A DNA stretch of 64,000 bases. Origin: Pseudoalteromonas luteoviolacea S2607. Its GTDB lineage: Bacteria; Pseudomonadota; Gammaproteobacteria; Enterobacterales; Alteromonadaceae. This document shows positions 46,333-55,785 of the stretch, in pieces. Made by a program: the position numbers and the translations under genes. The DNA lies in assembly GCF_001625575.1 (NCBI RefSeq), contig NZ_AUXV01000019.1:62001-126000 (forward strand), read 5' to 3'. A model generated the notes under the pieces. It had not been told where the DNA came from and ran no database searches. It saw only the letters and a program-made list of their open reading frames with translations. How positions within the stretch are numbered: position 1 is the stretch's first letter; every line of letters starts with the position of its first letter.

Positions 46333-48345
46333 CTAATTCACTTTAAATTGTTCATTCATCGCAACTAACGCATCACAAGCATTGTCGAGTTCGTCTGTAG
46401 CTGCATTATTTTGCTGAATTTGCGCAAGGGTTTGCAGTGACAGAGCATCAATGTTTTCGATACTTGTACTGATCTCTTGTGCTGCTATATGCTGTTGCTT
46501 TGCAGCCTCTGCAATAACTTCATTAAGCTGATGAGCATTACTTACACCTTGTGCGAACTCTTTTATTTGTACATCTATTTCTTGAGCCATTTGGGAGCTA
46601 GATTGCGCATTTGTAAGCGAGCTGTGTAATGCTTTAACTGCCAGCCCCGAAGATGCCATTAACCGATTAATCTTGGTTTGAATTTGCTCTGTGGAGGTTT
46701 GCGTTCGCATTGCCAGCGTACGCACCTCATCTGCAACCACAGCAAAGCCTCTACCGTGCTCAGCTGCCCTAGCGGCCTCAATCGCAGCATTTAGTGCGAG
46801 TAAATTGGTTTGATCAGCAATGGTATCAATAACGTTCACGACTTCTTCAATTTGCTTACATTCCTGATCAAGAGAAGCGACGGCCTCTGCTGCTGAAGTC
46901 ATTTCGTTGCGTAATTGTTCACTAAGTGAGTGATTTTGTTTAACAAGACCTTGAGACTGAGTTGCCAAGCTATCTGCCTGTGCCATTAGATTGGTGGCTT
47001 GTTCTGCGGTGTCAGATATTTCGCTGGATGTTGCAGTCATCTCTAAAACCGCACTGGCAACTTGGGTGGTTTGATCTTTTTGTTGGTGTGCAATAGTAGT
47101 TGTATGTTGAGCGCTGTGAGATAGCGTTTCAATCGAAAGGTTTATTTGCCCTGACTGGGTTTTAATATCCGCGATAATATTCACAAAAGCAATGCGCAAG
47201 CTTTGCAATGACTGACGTAGTTTTGCTATTTCGTCTTCGCCTTTGATATCAATTTCACAAGTCAGATCTCCCGTGGCAAGTTTTTCTATATCAGAAACAG
47301 TTTGTTTCAGTGGTTTGCTTATACTTCGGGTAATAAAGTAAGCCATGAGTATGCCCAATAGCAGGGTTGTGGCAGTGGCGAGTGAAATCCATACGAAGCT
47401 TGACTCGACTGACTTTGTTGTTTGCTTTTCCACTTTGGCACTAAAAGACTGGCTCAACTCGCTAATTCGTGTCATGTCTGATTTCAGTTGTTGTAAGCCA
47501 GACTCAACTTGTGAGAGGTTACTAATAAGTACATTTTTGCTAGACAAATAGCTGCTTTGAAGAGATTTTATGCCGTCTTGCTTGCCTAGTGTCCAAGCGA
47601 GCTCGGTAGCGATATTGCCCAAAGGCTGCAGTATATTTCGTTGCAATATACTGTTGGCTTTCAAAGTTTCTAGCTGATAGCCAGTATTTACGTAGTCAAT
47701 CAACCAAGATTTATACTCTGCTGATAGCGCCTGTAAGTCTTGTAGATCGTTAATCAGCAAAAACTGTTTCGCAATGGATACGCCGTATCTCAGTTGGCCA
47801 AGCGCAGTGGTGATAAGCTGAGATTGTTTGTAACCTTGATAGCGCTTGGTTAAATCTGCTAATTGTTTATCAAGTGTATCGATGCGTGCTTGGTATTGCT
47901 GTAAAGTTGCCTTGTTTTTCAATGCAGCACTGGCCACAGTCATTGACTTACTCTGGGCAATAAAAACTTGAGTCTTGCTGCTCTCAAAATCTTCTAAAAC
48001 ACGTAACTTTTCGTCACTGTCTGGTATGTTCGCAAACAAGACTGACATGGCGTCTAGCTGCTGTTGGATGGCATTTTTGTAATTTTTGATGGAACCTTCC
48101 AATTTCAATTGTTCAGAAATACTTTCTGTGTAGTAGTGTTGATAGACAAATAAGTTGAGCTGATCTAGTTTACTTTCGATGGAATTTACTTTTATATCAA
48201 TAGGCTGAGCGACCTGCGTCACTTTTTTTAAGTTGCTATTTACTTCTGCCATTCTAAACAGAGAAAAAATGCTTATGGCAACCATTGCCAGGAGAACTAC
48301 CGTGTATCCGATTGATATTCTTGATATTACGGATGATTTGAACAT
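46333..48345 (-). CDS. Methyl-accepting chemotaxis protein with large helical sensor domain
   Basis: 670 residues. Membrane helix (about 12-30), a helical extracytoplasmic domain of about 280 residues (31-315, probably of the helical bimodular HBM or related type), second helix (about 320-340), HAMP (342-395) and a cytoplasmic coiled-coil signalling domain with the conserved tip [18 protein letters not shown]. No C-terminal CheR-docking pentapeptide is present. The large sensor could bind the binding protein encoded downstream. It acts in the inner membrane on CheA through CheW. Confidence 0.93.
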   Translation of the reverse strand: MFKSSVISRISIGYTVVLLAMVAISIFSLFRMAEVNSNLKKVTQVAQPIDIKVNSIESKLDQLNLFVYQHYYTESISEQLKLEGSIKNYKNAIQQQLDAMSVLFANIPDSDEKLRVLEDFESSKTQVFIAQSKSMTVASAALKNKATLQQYQARIDTLDKQLADLTKRYQGYKQSQLITTALGQLRYGVSIAKQFLLINDLQDLQALSAEYKSWLIDYVNTGYQLETLKANSILQRNILQPLGNIATELAWTLGKQDGIKSLQSSYLSSKNVLISNLSQVESGLQQLKSDMTRISELSQSFSAKVEKQTTKSVESSFVWISLATATTLLLGILMAYFITRSISKPLKQTVSDIEKLATGDLTCEIDIKGEDEIAKLRQSLQSLRIAFVNIIADIKTQSGQINLSIETLSHSAQHTTTIAHQQKDQTTQVASAVLEMTATSSEISDTAEQATNLMAQADSLATQSQGLVKQNHSLSEQLRNEMTSAAEAVASLDQECKQIEEVVNVIDTIADQTNLLALNAAIEAARAAEHGRGFAVVADEVRTLAMRTQTSTEQIQTKINRLMASSGLAVKALHSSLTNAQSSSQMAQEIDVQIKEFAQGVSNAHQLNEVIAEAAKQQHIAAQEISTSIENIDALSLQTLAQIQQNNAATDELDNACDALVAMNEQFKVN

Positions 48346-48574
48346 GGTATGGGTACTTAGGTTTAAAATTTGCGAAATGGTACCACTTATGGAAACTTAA
48401 TCATCTAGTCATTATTCAGTATATTTAAATAATTAAATGTGATTTTGCGTAGCTTAAGTGTTGAAAAAGTGTGGGCCCTGTTGGGTAAAGGTAATAGGTA
48501 TGAGCTAAGTTACGTTTCAGTGATAATGAAATAGTTTTAAAGGTTGTATGTGCGTTAATATATTTCAAAGAGAT

Positions 48575-48605
48575 GGCACAAAGACACTTGATGTGCCTTT
48601 GTGCC
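48575..48605 (-). terminator. Hairpin after the amidohydrolase gene
   Basis: GGCACAAAG (48575-48583) pairs with CTTTGTGCC (48597-48605). On the minus strand it is followed by ATCTCTTT. It lies 15 bases past the stop at 48620. Confidence 0.65.
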
Positions 48606-48619
48606 CGCGATATATCTAA

Positions 48620-50365
48620 CTACTTTTTGTAAATGACTTCGCCGTCTAACAGCGTCATCACCACATTCGTTTCGGCAATTTCTTTGATTGTACTGTCAAA
48701 GAGGTTTCTGTCTAATACCACTAAATCGGCAAGTTTTCCCACTTCTATACTACCAACGAGGTGGTCTTGTCGCATGGCATACGCGCTGTTTAAAGTATAA
48801 GCCTCAAGTGCTTGTGCCAAAGTGATTGCTTGTGGTGTTCTCGAAATTGCGTTGCTTATGCCTATAAAAGGGTTGAATGGGCTTACATTCCAATCGCTTG
48901 AAAGTGTCAAAGTAGCATTGTTTGCGACTAAACTTTTTATTGGAACTAACTCCTGTGAGCGTTCATTGCCAAGTAACGGGATATTCTCCGGCCAGTGACT
49001 GGGATCGGTAAAGTCGCCAGCGACTTGTGCATCTGCAATCACGCCTAATTTGCCAAATCTTGCGTAATCAGCCGGATCTACCACCTCTAGGTGAGTCAGT
49101 CTATGGCGGGAGTTGCCCGCAGAAGCATTTTCAATAGCATTGAGTGCCTCGTGAATGCCTCGGTCGCCAATGGCATGAATATTAAAGTCAAAGCCTGTAG
49201 ACTCTAGCGCTTTAATATATTGCTCTAGTCTTGCTTGAGTGAAATAGTTTAGACCTTTGTTACCTTCAAGCTCTAGCCAGTTCTGGTGATAAGGTTCATG
49301 CATCGCTGCGGTTGTATTGACTAAAATGCCATCAACATAGAACTTAACTTGGTTTACTTTGAGTAAACTATCTGGCTGTGCTTGGTATAACGACTTTAGC
49401 TTTGCAATCTGGCTGGCATCGTTCATTTGTGGGTAAGCCCACAAGCCTAAATGTACGCGCAAAGTTAACTTATCTTCATTTGCCACGCGTTGCCATGTTT
49501 CTAAGTGTCCACGCTGCCAATATGTACGCGCGTCACTTATAGATGTGATCCCGGCTTTATTTAAGGCGGGCATTGTATATTCTATGAGTCCCAAATAGTC
49601 ATTTTGTTGAGCATTACTCAATGACCGCATAGCCAATTCCATGACCTGATTACCCGCATTGTCATATAAAATACCATCTAGGCGCATTTGCTCATCTCGG
49701 CCTATTACACCGCCGATTGGGTCTAAGCTATCACGATGAATACCTGCAAGTTCTAAGGCTTTGCTATTGACCCACATTGAATGAGAAGTCTGTTCCATAA
49801 TAATGACTGGGCGGTCGTTCACTGCTTCATCAAGTACATCTAAAGGGCTATCCTGCATTTCGAGTAAAGTGCCGATATTATGACCGTATCCTATTAGCCA
49901 TTGTGCATTCGGATTTTGCAATGCTGCTTCTTCTACTAAAGCAATATATGTGTCTGTAGATGCAGCTTCAGGGATGGTAAATTGCGTGGCATCTGAACCT
50001 GATTCAAGCGGGTGCATGTGGACATCGTGAAACCCAGGCATCATCATTTTGCCTGCCAGATCGACCACTTGCGTGTTGTCACCCACATATTGCTGTGCAT
50101 CTTCACTGCTACCCACAAAAACGATTTTATTGCCTTTAATTGCGACAGCCTGAGCCCACGGTTTATCCTCATTTACGGTATATATATTACCGTTAGTGAA
50201 TAATTGTGTAGCAAACTCGCCTGCTACTTGTTCTGTTGTTGTTGGGGATTGCGTATCGTTGCTTACATTCGTACTGTTTGTCGGGCTACTTGAATCTGAG
50301 TTACATCCAGATAAACATAGACCAGCTAACAATAAAGGAAAAATAGGCATATTTGTTACTCGCAT
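48620..50365 (-). CDS. Amidohydrolase-family lipoprotein (YtcJ-like)
   Basis: 581 residues with a lipobox LSGC (Cys21). The amidohydrolase_3 layout is clear: VVDLAGKMMMPGFHDVHMHP with the metal-binding HxH, later histidines in FNIHAIGDRG and LTHLEVV, and the aspartate in LSSDWNVSPFNP. The C-terminus holds VGSIEVGKLADLVVLDRNLF. YtcJ-like enzymes hydrolyse amide or related bonds; natural substrates are poorly known. It would be exported and lipid-anchored. AGGAG precedes the ATG. It is divergent from the two-component pair at 50437. Confidence 0.9.
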   Translation of the reverse strand: MRVTNMPIFPLLLAGLCLSGCNSDSSSPTNSTNVSNDTQSPTTTEQVAGEFATQLFTNGNIYTVNEDKPWAQAVAIKGNKIVFVGSSEDAQQYVGDNTQVVDLAGKMMMPGFHDVHMHPLESGSDATQFTIPEAASTDTYIALVEEAALQNPNAQWLIGYGHNIGTLLEMQDSPLDVLDEAVNDRPVIIMEQTSHSMWVNSKALELAGIHRDSLDPIGGVIGRDEQMRLDGILYDNAGNQVMELAMRSLSNAQQNDYLGLIEYTMPALNKAGITSISDARTYWQRGHLETWQRVANEDKLTLRVHLGLWAYPQMNDASQIAKLKSLYQAQPDSLLKVNQVKFYVDGILVNTTAAMHEPYHQNWLELEGNKGLNYFTQARLEQYIKALESTGFDFNIHAIGDRGIHEALNAIENASAGNSRHRLTHLEVVDPADYARFGKLGVIADAQVAGDFTDPSHWPENIPLLGNERSQELVPIKSLVANNATLTLSSDWNVSPFNPFIGISNAISRTPQAITLAQALEAYTLNSAYAMRQDHLVGSIEVGKLADLVVLDRNLFDSTIKEIAETNVVMTLLDGEVIYKK

Positions 50366-50436
50366 AGTTGACTCCTGTTAGATGGCGCTACACTATCAAA
50401 GGCATGGTAACCATAAGGTAACAGTGTAGAGGGTTT

Positions 50437-51120
50437 ATGCTGGTTTTGCTTGTTGAAGACGATGCTGCGCTCGCCGCTCAATTGATTGACTTTTTGCAAC
50501 ACGAAAATATTGAAGTGGATTATGCCGCGTCTGTTAGCAGTGCGAAAGAGATCGCTGCGCAAACAATAAAATATAGTCGTTATGACGCGGCGATTTTAGA
50601 TATGGACCTGCCCGATGGCAATGGTATAAGTCTGATAAGCGAACAAATATTAGGTCAAGGTGTGCCAGTGTTATTTTGTACTGCTGCGACTGCTTTGGAA
50701 GACAAGCTCGCTGCTTTTTCTGCAGGTGCTTTGGATTACATAACCAAACCCTTTGACCTTCCTGAATTAGCTGTACGGCTAAAATTACTGGCCAAGAAAC
50801 AAGGTGCACATGCTGAAAATACCTTTGAGTTAGATTCGTTATTGATTGATTTCAATACTCAAATCGCCAAACGTGGTGAACGTATTCTGGTGCTATCGCC
50901 ACAGCAATGGTTGCTACTGAGCTTGTTGACTAAACATGCGCCTAACCCCGTAAGTAAGGAAGATATTTTATGTAAAGTTTGGCCCGATCAAGATGTGAAT
51001 AACAACATGTATAAGTCGTTACTTACTCGGTTGCGGAAAAATATTAGTAGAGATAGTGAACGAGAATTGCTGCATACAATTAAAGGTCAGGGCCTTGTGC
51101 TGAGGAAGCATAGTGAGTAA
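50437..51120 (+). CDS. OmpR-family response regulator
   Basis: 227 residues. Receiver with LLVEDDAALA, phospho-acceptor in AAILDMDLPDGNG and lysine in ITKPFDLPEL. The output winged helix has NPVSKEDILCKVWPDQDV and the wing LLHTIKGQGLVL. The kinase gene overlaps by 8 bases, so they are a translationally coupled pair of the QseB/PhoP kind. The divergent amidohydrolase gene shares its 71-base promoter region and is a possible target. Confidence 0.92.
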   Translation: MLVLLVEDDAALAAQLIDFLQHENIEVDYAASVSSAKEIAAQTIKYSRYDAAILDMDLPDGNGISLISEQILGQGVPVLFCTAATALEDKLAAFSAGALDYITKPFDLPELAVRLKLLAKKQGAHAENTFELDSLLIDFNTQIAKRGERILVLSPQQWLLLSLLTKHAPNPVSKEDILCKVWPDQDVNNNMYKSLLTRLRKNISRDSERELLHTIKGQGLVLRKHSE

Positions 51121-52270
51121 AAAGCAAAGTATTACCGCATATTTAGTTAAACGAATAGGGGTATTGTTTGTTCTGTTTGTGTTGATATGGACGCTCGTGG
51201 CAAAGTGGGTTTATCACTATGCGTGGGATGATACGACCGAGTTTTACTTGCATCAGGACTTAGCACTAGCATTGAGTGGGCAATTGTCTTTACCTTATCA
51301 CTTCGAGGGTAAATATATTGGTGCACTTGAGCAGATGCCCGCAGAGTATCGTTCAGCAGTTGAAAGCACTGAAATCATGTTCGCGCATACGGCGTTGTTC
51401 GCCACGCAATCTGGAGACATTTATATCCTTAAGGAGCAAGGCTTAGATGAAGAACCGCTATACGTTGTACATTATTTTTCAGCGCAAGACTCACCAAGCT
51501 TAATGCCCATTTTTTTAATCTTAGCTGGTAGCATGCTGCTGCCACTTGGGTTCATTATCTGGCGTATTGGTGCAAGTGTTTCAAAAGAGGCGGACAATGT
51601 ATTGGAAAGTGTCGCAAATAGGGAGATTAAACCCTCTCGGTTTTCAGAGTTTGAACAGTTTGCCGCGGTGTTTAAAACCGCCCAATTTGCCCAGCAGCAT
51701 GCGCTTGAGCAAGAGCGGTTGTTTGCTGCGTTTTTAAGCCACGAAATACGCACACCATTGACAAAGATCAGCCATAGTATGAGCAGAATACAACAGATAG
51801 ATGATGTACCTTTGGAAGCGTTGGATGTGCTGGATACGCTGGAGTCAAGCCAGCAAGAATTGTCACAAATAGCACAAGGCATTTTATTGTTAAGTCGGCC
51901 AAATTCGAGTCAATTACAAAGCCACGTCTTGAACCATGAACTAGAGCAATGGTGTGCTAAGTGGAAACCTCACGGATTGAATATTGATTTGAAGGCGGTA
52001 CAGCAGCAAGTAACCCAAGCTATACATATTACCCTGTTCAATTTGATGCTCACGCAAATTGCGAAAAATGCACGACAACATGGGCAAGGGATGTTAGCAG
52101 CTTTGGTTACTGATACAGGTATGCGATTTGAAAACCGAGTGGGTACCAGCGACCTGTCTAGCGGTTATGGCCTGGGCAGCAAGATTACTAAACAGGTATG
52201 TGATTGTTTCGGTTGGCGTGTGACTACCTCCTCGAGCAGTGAATGGTATGTGCTCGAAATTACCTTCTAG
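51113..52270 (+). CDS. Sensor histidine kinase
   Basis: The GTG at 51113 with AGGAAG upstream gives 385 residues. Two membrane helices (about 10-32 and 125-147) flank a sensor of about 90 residues. HisKA has FLSHEIRTPLTKISHS. The ATPase domain is short: the N box LTQIAKNARQHG is present, but the G1 box is reduced (RFENRVGTSDLSSGYGLGS), as in some small kinases of this group. The gene ends exactly where the convergent OsmC gene ends. Its partner is the regulator upstream. Confidence 0.88.
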   Translation: MSKKQSITAYLVKRIGVLFVLFVLIWTLVAKWVYHYAWDDTTEFYLHQDLALALSGQLSLPYHFEGKYIGALEQMPAEYRSAVESTEIMFAHTALFATQSGDIYILKEQGLDEEPLYVVHYFSAQDSPSLMPIFLILAGSMLLPLGFIIWRIGASVSKEADNVLESVANREIKPSRFSEFEQFAAVFKTAQFAQQHALEQERLFAAFLSHEIRTPLTKISHSMSRIQQIDDVPLEALDVLDTLESSQQELSQIAQGILLLSRPNSSQLQSHVLNHELEQWCAKWKPHGLNIDLKAVQQQVTQAIHITLFNLMLTQIAKNARQHGQGMLAALVTDTGMRFENRVGTSDLSSGYGLGSKITKQVCDCFGWRVTTSSSSEWYVLEITF

Positions 52271-52735
52271 CTAGTGTGGTTTAATTTGGATATCTGTATG
52301 AACAGAGTTTGCGAGAAAGCAGGCTTCATGCGCTTGATGGTGTAAAAGGTTAAGTGTTTTTTCAGTCACACTGCTCCCTGCTTGCCATGTGACTTGCGGT
52401 TTGAGTATAACCTGTGTCATGGCTAGCTTACCTTGCGCATTGTTGCTCATGATTCCTTCTGCGCTATCGACATAGCTATCTACGGTGAGTCCTGCTTTGG
52501 CTGCAAAATGCAGAAAAAACAGCATATGGCAACTGGACAATGAAGCGACATAGGCTTCTTCAGGGTCGATATGTGCTTCATCAGAATAAGGTAGCGGCAC
52601 AATGGTTGGTGACGCAGACGCCTCAACTTTTGCGCCTCCATCAAATACCCAAGTATGTACTCGGCTATATTTCTGATCGATAAAAGCGTCATGTTGAGAA
52701 CGCTGCCAAGAAATTTGTGCGATATATTTTGCCAT
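52271..52735 (-). CDS. OsmC-family peroxiredoxin-like protein
   Basis: 154 residues. The two catalytic cysteines of the OsmC/Ohr family are present: Cys69 in SLSSCHMLFF and Cys139 in HEACFLANSV. Family enzymes reduce organic hydroperoxides in the cytoplasm, using lipoyl or thiol donors. It is a single gene, with GGGAG before the ATG. It abuts the convergent kinase stop at 52270. Confidence 0.88.
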   Translation of the reverse strand: MAKYIAQISWQRSQHDAFIDQKYSRVHTWVFDGGAKVEASASPTIVPLPYSDEAHIDPEEAYVASLSSCHMLFFLHFAAKAGLTVDSYVDSAEGIMSNNAQGKLAMTQVILKPQVTWQAGSSVTEKTLNLLHHQAHEACFLANSVHTDIQIKPH

Positions 52736-52859
52736 GATAGATACTCCCTATATTTCGATTATGGGCTACTTTTCGGGTGAAACTGAGGCTTAGTATGCAT
52801 TTGACAAGCGCCCGAGAGAAGCGATAATACGTCAAACTGAGTTGAGCAATATTCACATC

Positions 52860-53795
52860 ATGAGCAAGCCAAACTATTCAATGACTGCACTCCAAACATT
52901 TTCAGTTGTTACTAAAGTTCTCAATTTTTCAAAAGCTGCGCAAGTTCTTAACATCTCCCCTAGCGCAGTGAGCCATCAAATGAAGCTATTGGAATCACAG
53001 CTTGGTATGAGCTTGTTTCATCGTAAGTCAAAAGGGGTAATGTTAACCGATACAGCCAAGCAATTGGCTAAACAAATCAACAAGGGGTTTGAATTAATCG
53101 ACTCTGGCGTGGGAGCTGCGACACAAACTGAATCGGTGCAACGCCTAGTACTCGCTGTGGTTCCATCACTGTTGGAAAATTGGTTAATACCAAGGTTGAA
53201 TGACTTTTACGATTGCTTTCCAAATATTGAGTTGCAGTTAATAGCCGCTGATCAATTGGTCGATTTCAATCAACATCATATTCATGGGCACCTCCACTTC
53301 GGCCATGGTCAGCAAACAGAGGTGGAATGTGTTTTTATGGCACATGAATATGTATACCCAGTCGGTGCGCCAAACTATGTTGGTGAAATCAACGCGCTTA
53401 GTACCTTTCTTGCATATCATAGCGGTGTTGAAGATGCGCCAAGTAATATGAGTTGGAAAATATGGTTTGAAAGCCAAGGGTTGGATTTACCTAAGCAGCT
53501 AAACTATCGGCGCTTTAGCCAAGTAAGCCACACCTTAACAGCGGCAAAGTACGGGCAAGGTATCGCGCTTGGGTGGCATCATATTGCTACTGGGTTACTC
53601 GGTGACGGCACACTGGTGAGGTTACCCTATAAAGCGATTCAATTACCGTTTTCATATCACCTCATGATGCCAAAAGACGTTGCTAAACGGCCATTGATGC
53701 AACAGGTTAGTCACTGGTTAAAGTCTCAGTTTGCATGCACTCATCCCGCTGTTGAGCAGTTACAAAGAGGTGATATACCCAAGGGAGCTGAATAA
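52860..53795 (+). CDS. LysR-family transcriptional regulator (GcvA-like)
   Basis: 311 residues from the ATG at 52860 (an upstream TTG is possible; no ribosome site is strong). N-terminal winged helix (LNFSKAAQVLNISPSAVSHQ, wing LGMSLFHRKSKGVMLTD) and a C-terminal effector domain with a GcvA-like end (YGQGIALGWHHIATGLLGDG). It is divergent from the OsmC gene with 124 bases between starts, so OsmC is the likely target. The last 89 bases overlap the convergent membrane-protein gene. Confidence 0.87.
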   Translation: MSKPNYSMTALQTFSVVTKVLNFSKAAQVLNISPSAVSHQMKLLESQLGMSLFHRKSKGVMLTDTAKQLAKQINKGFELIDSGVGAATQTESVQRLVLAVVPSLLENWLIPRLNDFYDCFPNIELQLIAADQLVDFNQHHIHGHLHFGHGQQTEVECVFMAHEYVYPVGAPNYVGEINALSTFLAYHSGVEDAPSNMSWKIWFESQGLDLPKQLNYRRFSQVSHTLTAAKYGQGIALGWHHIATGLLGDGTLVRLPYKAIQLPFSYHLMMPKDVAKRPLMQQVSHWLKSQFACTHPAVEQLQRGDIPKGAE

Positions 53796-54564
53796 TGAGT
53801 AAGCTTGAACTGATATAGACAAACCAATTAATAGTTCTTATGAGGGGAAAGTAGCCTTGCCCCTGATTTCCAAATAGCCAAAACTGTCCAATTAATGCGT
53901 CTGCTAATGTTGCAAGCAATAAGCCTATGACAGGTAAATAATAACGCTTTGTCAGCTTTATCTTAGTTGCTTTGATAAGCAACAGCAAAGCCACGCTGGC
54001 GCATTGTGCCACTAACAAGGCGTAAAAGCCCGCCAAAATAGATACATAAGCACCTGTTCCGGGCAGTCGCATCTGCAAATATGAGAATAGCGTCACAATG
54101 CTCACAGCCGAAACCACTCCTATTACTTCAAGTTTAGACACCGACAGCTGTTTAAGAAATAAAAAGCCACTCCACAATATAAGCCCGTAGCCGACTGAAA
54201 ATACGTAAATGGAGTCAATTAAATAGTCATGTTTTATTAAAGGGTCGTAGCGATATGTATGTTGTAAAAGATTGAAGTTAACGATATCTCCAAATGCACA
54301 AAATAGGACGCCATACGTTAACAGCTTAGCGCTAAAAATCATTTCTTTATGTGCAGCTTGATTCTGAAGAGTAGCCCAAGTGGCGCCTGCAATCACGACG
54401 ATGGCGGCGGTTGTTAGTGCTTCTAGCCCATGATGGTAAAATCGAGATTCGACAGAGAAGGGCCACACATCAGATAAAATTAACATGGTTTGCACTGCAC
54501 AGATACCCCATATCAAAATACTTGCTCGCGACAAACGTGACTTATATAAGCGCATGATTTGCAA
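53707..54564 (-). CDS. Multi-spanning inner-membrane protein of unknown function
   Basis: About 285 residues from a TTG at 54564 with AGGGG upstream; an ATG at 54555 is the alternative. Seven or eight hydrophobic helices (for example about 15-33, 50-66, 82-98, 114-136, 146-162, 176-198, 208-228, 240-262). A short charged C-terminal tail follows. I recognise no family. Its 3' end overlaps the LysR gene on the other strand by 89 bases, so the final residues may be poorly conserved. Confidence 0.65.
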   Translation of the reverse strand: MQIMRLYKSRLSRASILIWGICAVQTMLILSDVWPFSVESRFYHHGLEALTTAAIVVIAGATWATLQNQAAHKEMIFSAKLLTYGVLFCAFGDIVNFNLLQHTYRYDPLIKHDYLIDSIYVFSVGYGLILWSGFLFLKQLSVSKLEVIGVVSAVSIVTLFSYLQMRLPGTGAYVSILAGFYALLVAQCASVALLLLIKATKIKLTKRYYLPVIGLLLATLADALIGQFWLFGNQGQGYFPLIRTINWFVYISSSLLIIQLPWVYHLFVTAQQRDECMQTETLTSD

Positions 54565-54705
54565 TTTACCCCTAATGTATGGCTAAATTTGTTGTACAAC
54601 TTTTAACAGTTTTTTAGTGCCAAATAAACTACATTACGAAATCGAGTTTTGGTCAAGGAAGCAATTTCAATTTTAAAGCCTGAAAAGTAGGTATATAGGT
54701 ACGAG

Positions 54706-55635
54706 ATGTCTCAAACTAAAAGTAATATTGCCATAGGTGTTGCCGCTGCAGCGCTTGCACTATCTATTTATAATCAAGTTGTTACGAATTCACTTCCGCA
54801 GTCTGAGGTGGTTGTGTCTCAACAGTACAATACAGTGCAACATTCGCGAGCAGATACCTTGAAGAACTCTACGGATGACCAAAACAGTCGCGATCTTAAC
54901 TCGATGGATAAAGGTGCGCTTATCGAGCGCATTGAATATTTAGAAGAGCGCATTCTTGAAGTTGAAAATAGAGCTTTCTCGATTACACCTTCTGCTGACA
55001 ATATGGAACAGACCATCTTGGCGGTATTAGAAGAAAAAGAGCGAAAAGACAAAGAACAAAACCGCGAAGATAATCCGGTATATGGCTTTTATGATGATTT
55101 ACCAAAAGACTATGATCTCAAATTAAAAACAGACCCAGAGTTTGCAATGAAGGTCAGTCAGGATCTGCGCAGTAAAGTGCTTGATGAGAGTTTATCTCCT
55201 ACAGAGCGCTTGTCTGCTATGGGTCAATTGCAAATGAACATGTATATTCTTAATCGCACTCAAGGCGAAATGTTTGATTATGAAACCGTAGATGCAGTGC
55301 TTGAGATCAGCCGAAATAGTCAGGATGAAAAATTAAAAGTGCAAGCATTAGAAGTGGTCGCACACTCACCAGTGGTTGACACGCGCATCGCTAAATCATT
55401 GCAAGATATTATTGAGAAAGAACCAAATAAGTACATGAAAACGATGGCTGCGGAAGGGCTCATCGGTCAATACTATCAGTCAGGTGAAACTTCACCAGAG
55501 CTTAAGCAGCAGCTAGCAAGTGACATATTAGATTTGTATAACAACTCAAACAGTGCAGAAGCGCAATTGGTTATGCAGCGTCTGATCCGTGATGATGAGC
55601 TGCTTGAGCAAATCCGTAGGGATGCAGGGCGATAA
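54706..55635 (+). CDS. Membrane-anchored coiled-coil protein of unknown function
   Basis: 309 residues. An N-terminal hydrophobic segment (about 7-26) is a probable anchor. A low-complexity polar linker leads to a coiled coil (about 68-95, LIERIEYLEERILEVENR) and then a helical domain (about 130-305), with alpha-alpha repeats resembling HEAT units (LSAMGQLQMNMYIL, KVQALEVVAHSPV, MAAEGLIGQYY). I do not recognise the family. The start has TAGGTA-type weak ribosome binding. It stands alone. Confidence 0.65.
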   Translation: MSQTKSNIAIGVAAAALALSIYNQVVTNSLPQSEVVVSQQYNTVQHSRADTLKNSTDDQNSRDLNSMDKGALIERIEYLEERILEVENRAFSITPSADNMEQTILAVLEEKERKDKEQNREDNPVYGFYDDLPKDYDLKLKTDPEFAMKVSQDLRSKVLDESLSPTERLSAMGQLQMNMYILNRTQGEMFDYETVDAVLEISRNSQDEKLKVQALEVVAHSPVVDTRIAKSLQDIIEKEPNKYMKTMAAEGLIGQYYQSGETSPELKQQLASDILDLYNNSNSAEAQLVMQRLIRDDELLEQIRRDAGR

Positions 55636-55785
55636 CTGTGTTTCGTTTGAGTCCATTAAATAAACGTCATTAATCTCAAATGCTTTATGCACCCAGTTAC
55701 GCTTGAGGGTTAGGTCGTGATAGAGCAATATTGGTCAAGCTTATGGCGTTTATAACACTTAATATTGCCCTTTTGAGGGTAATAT

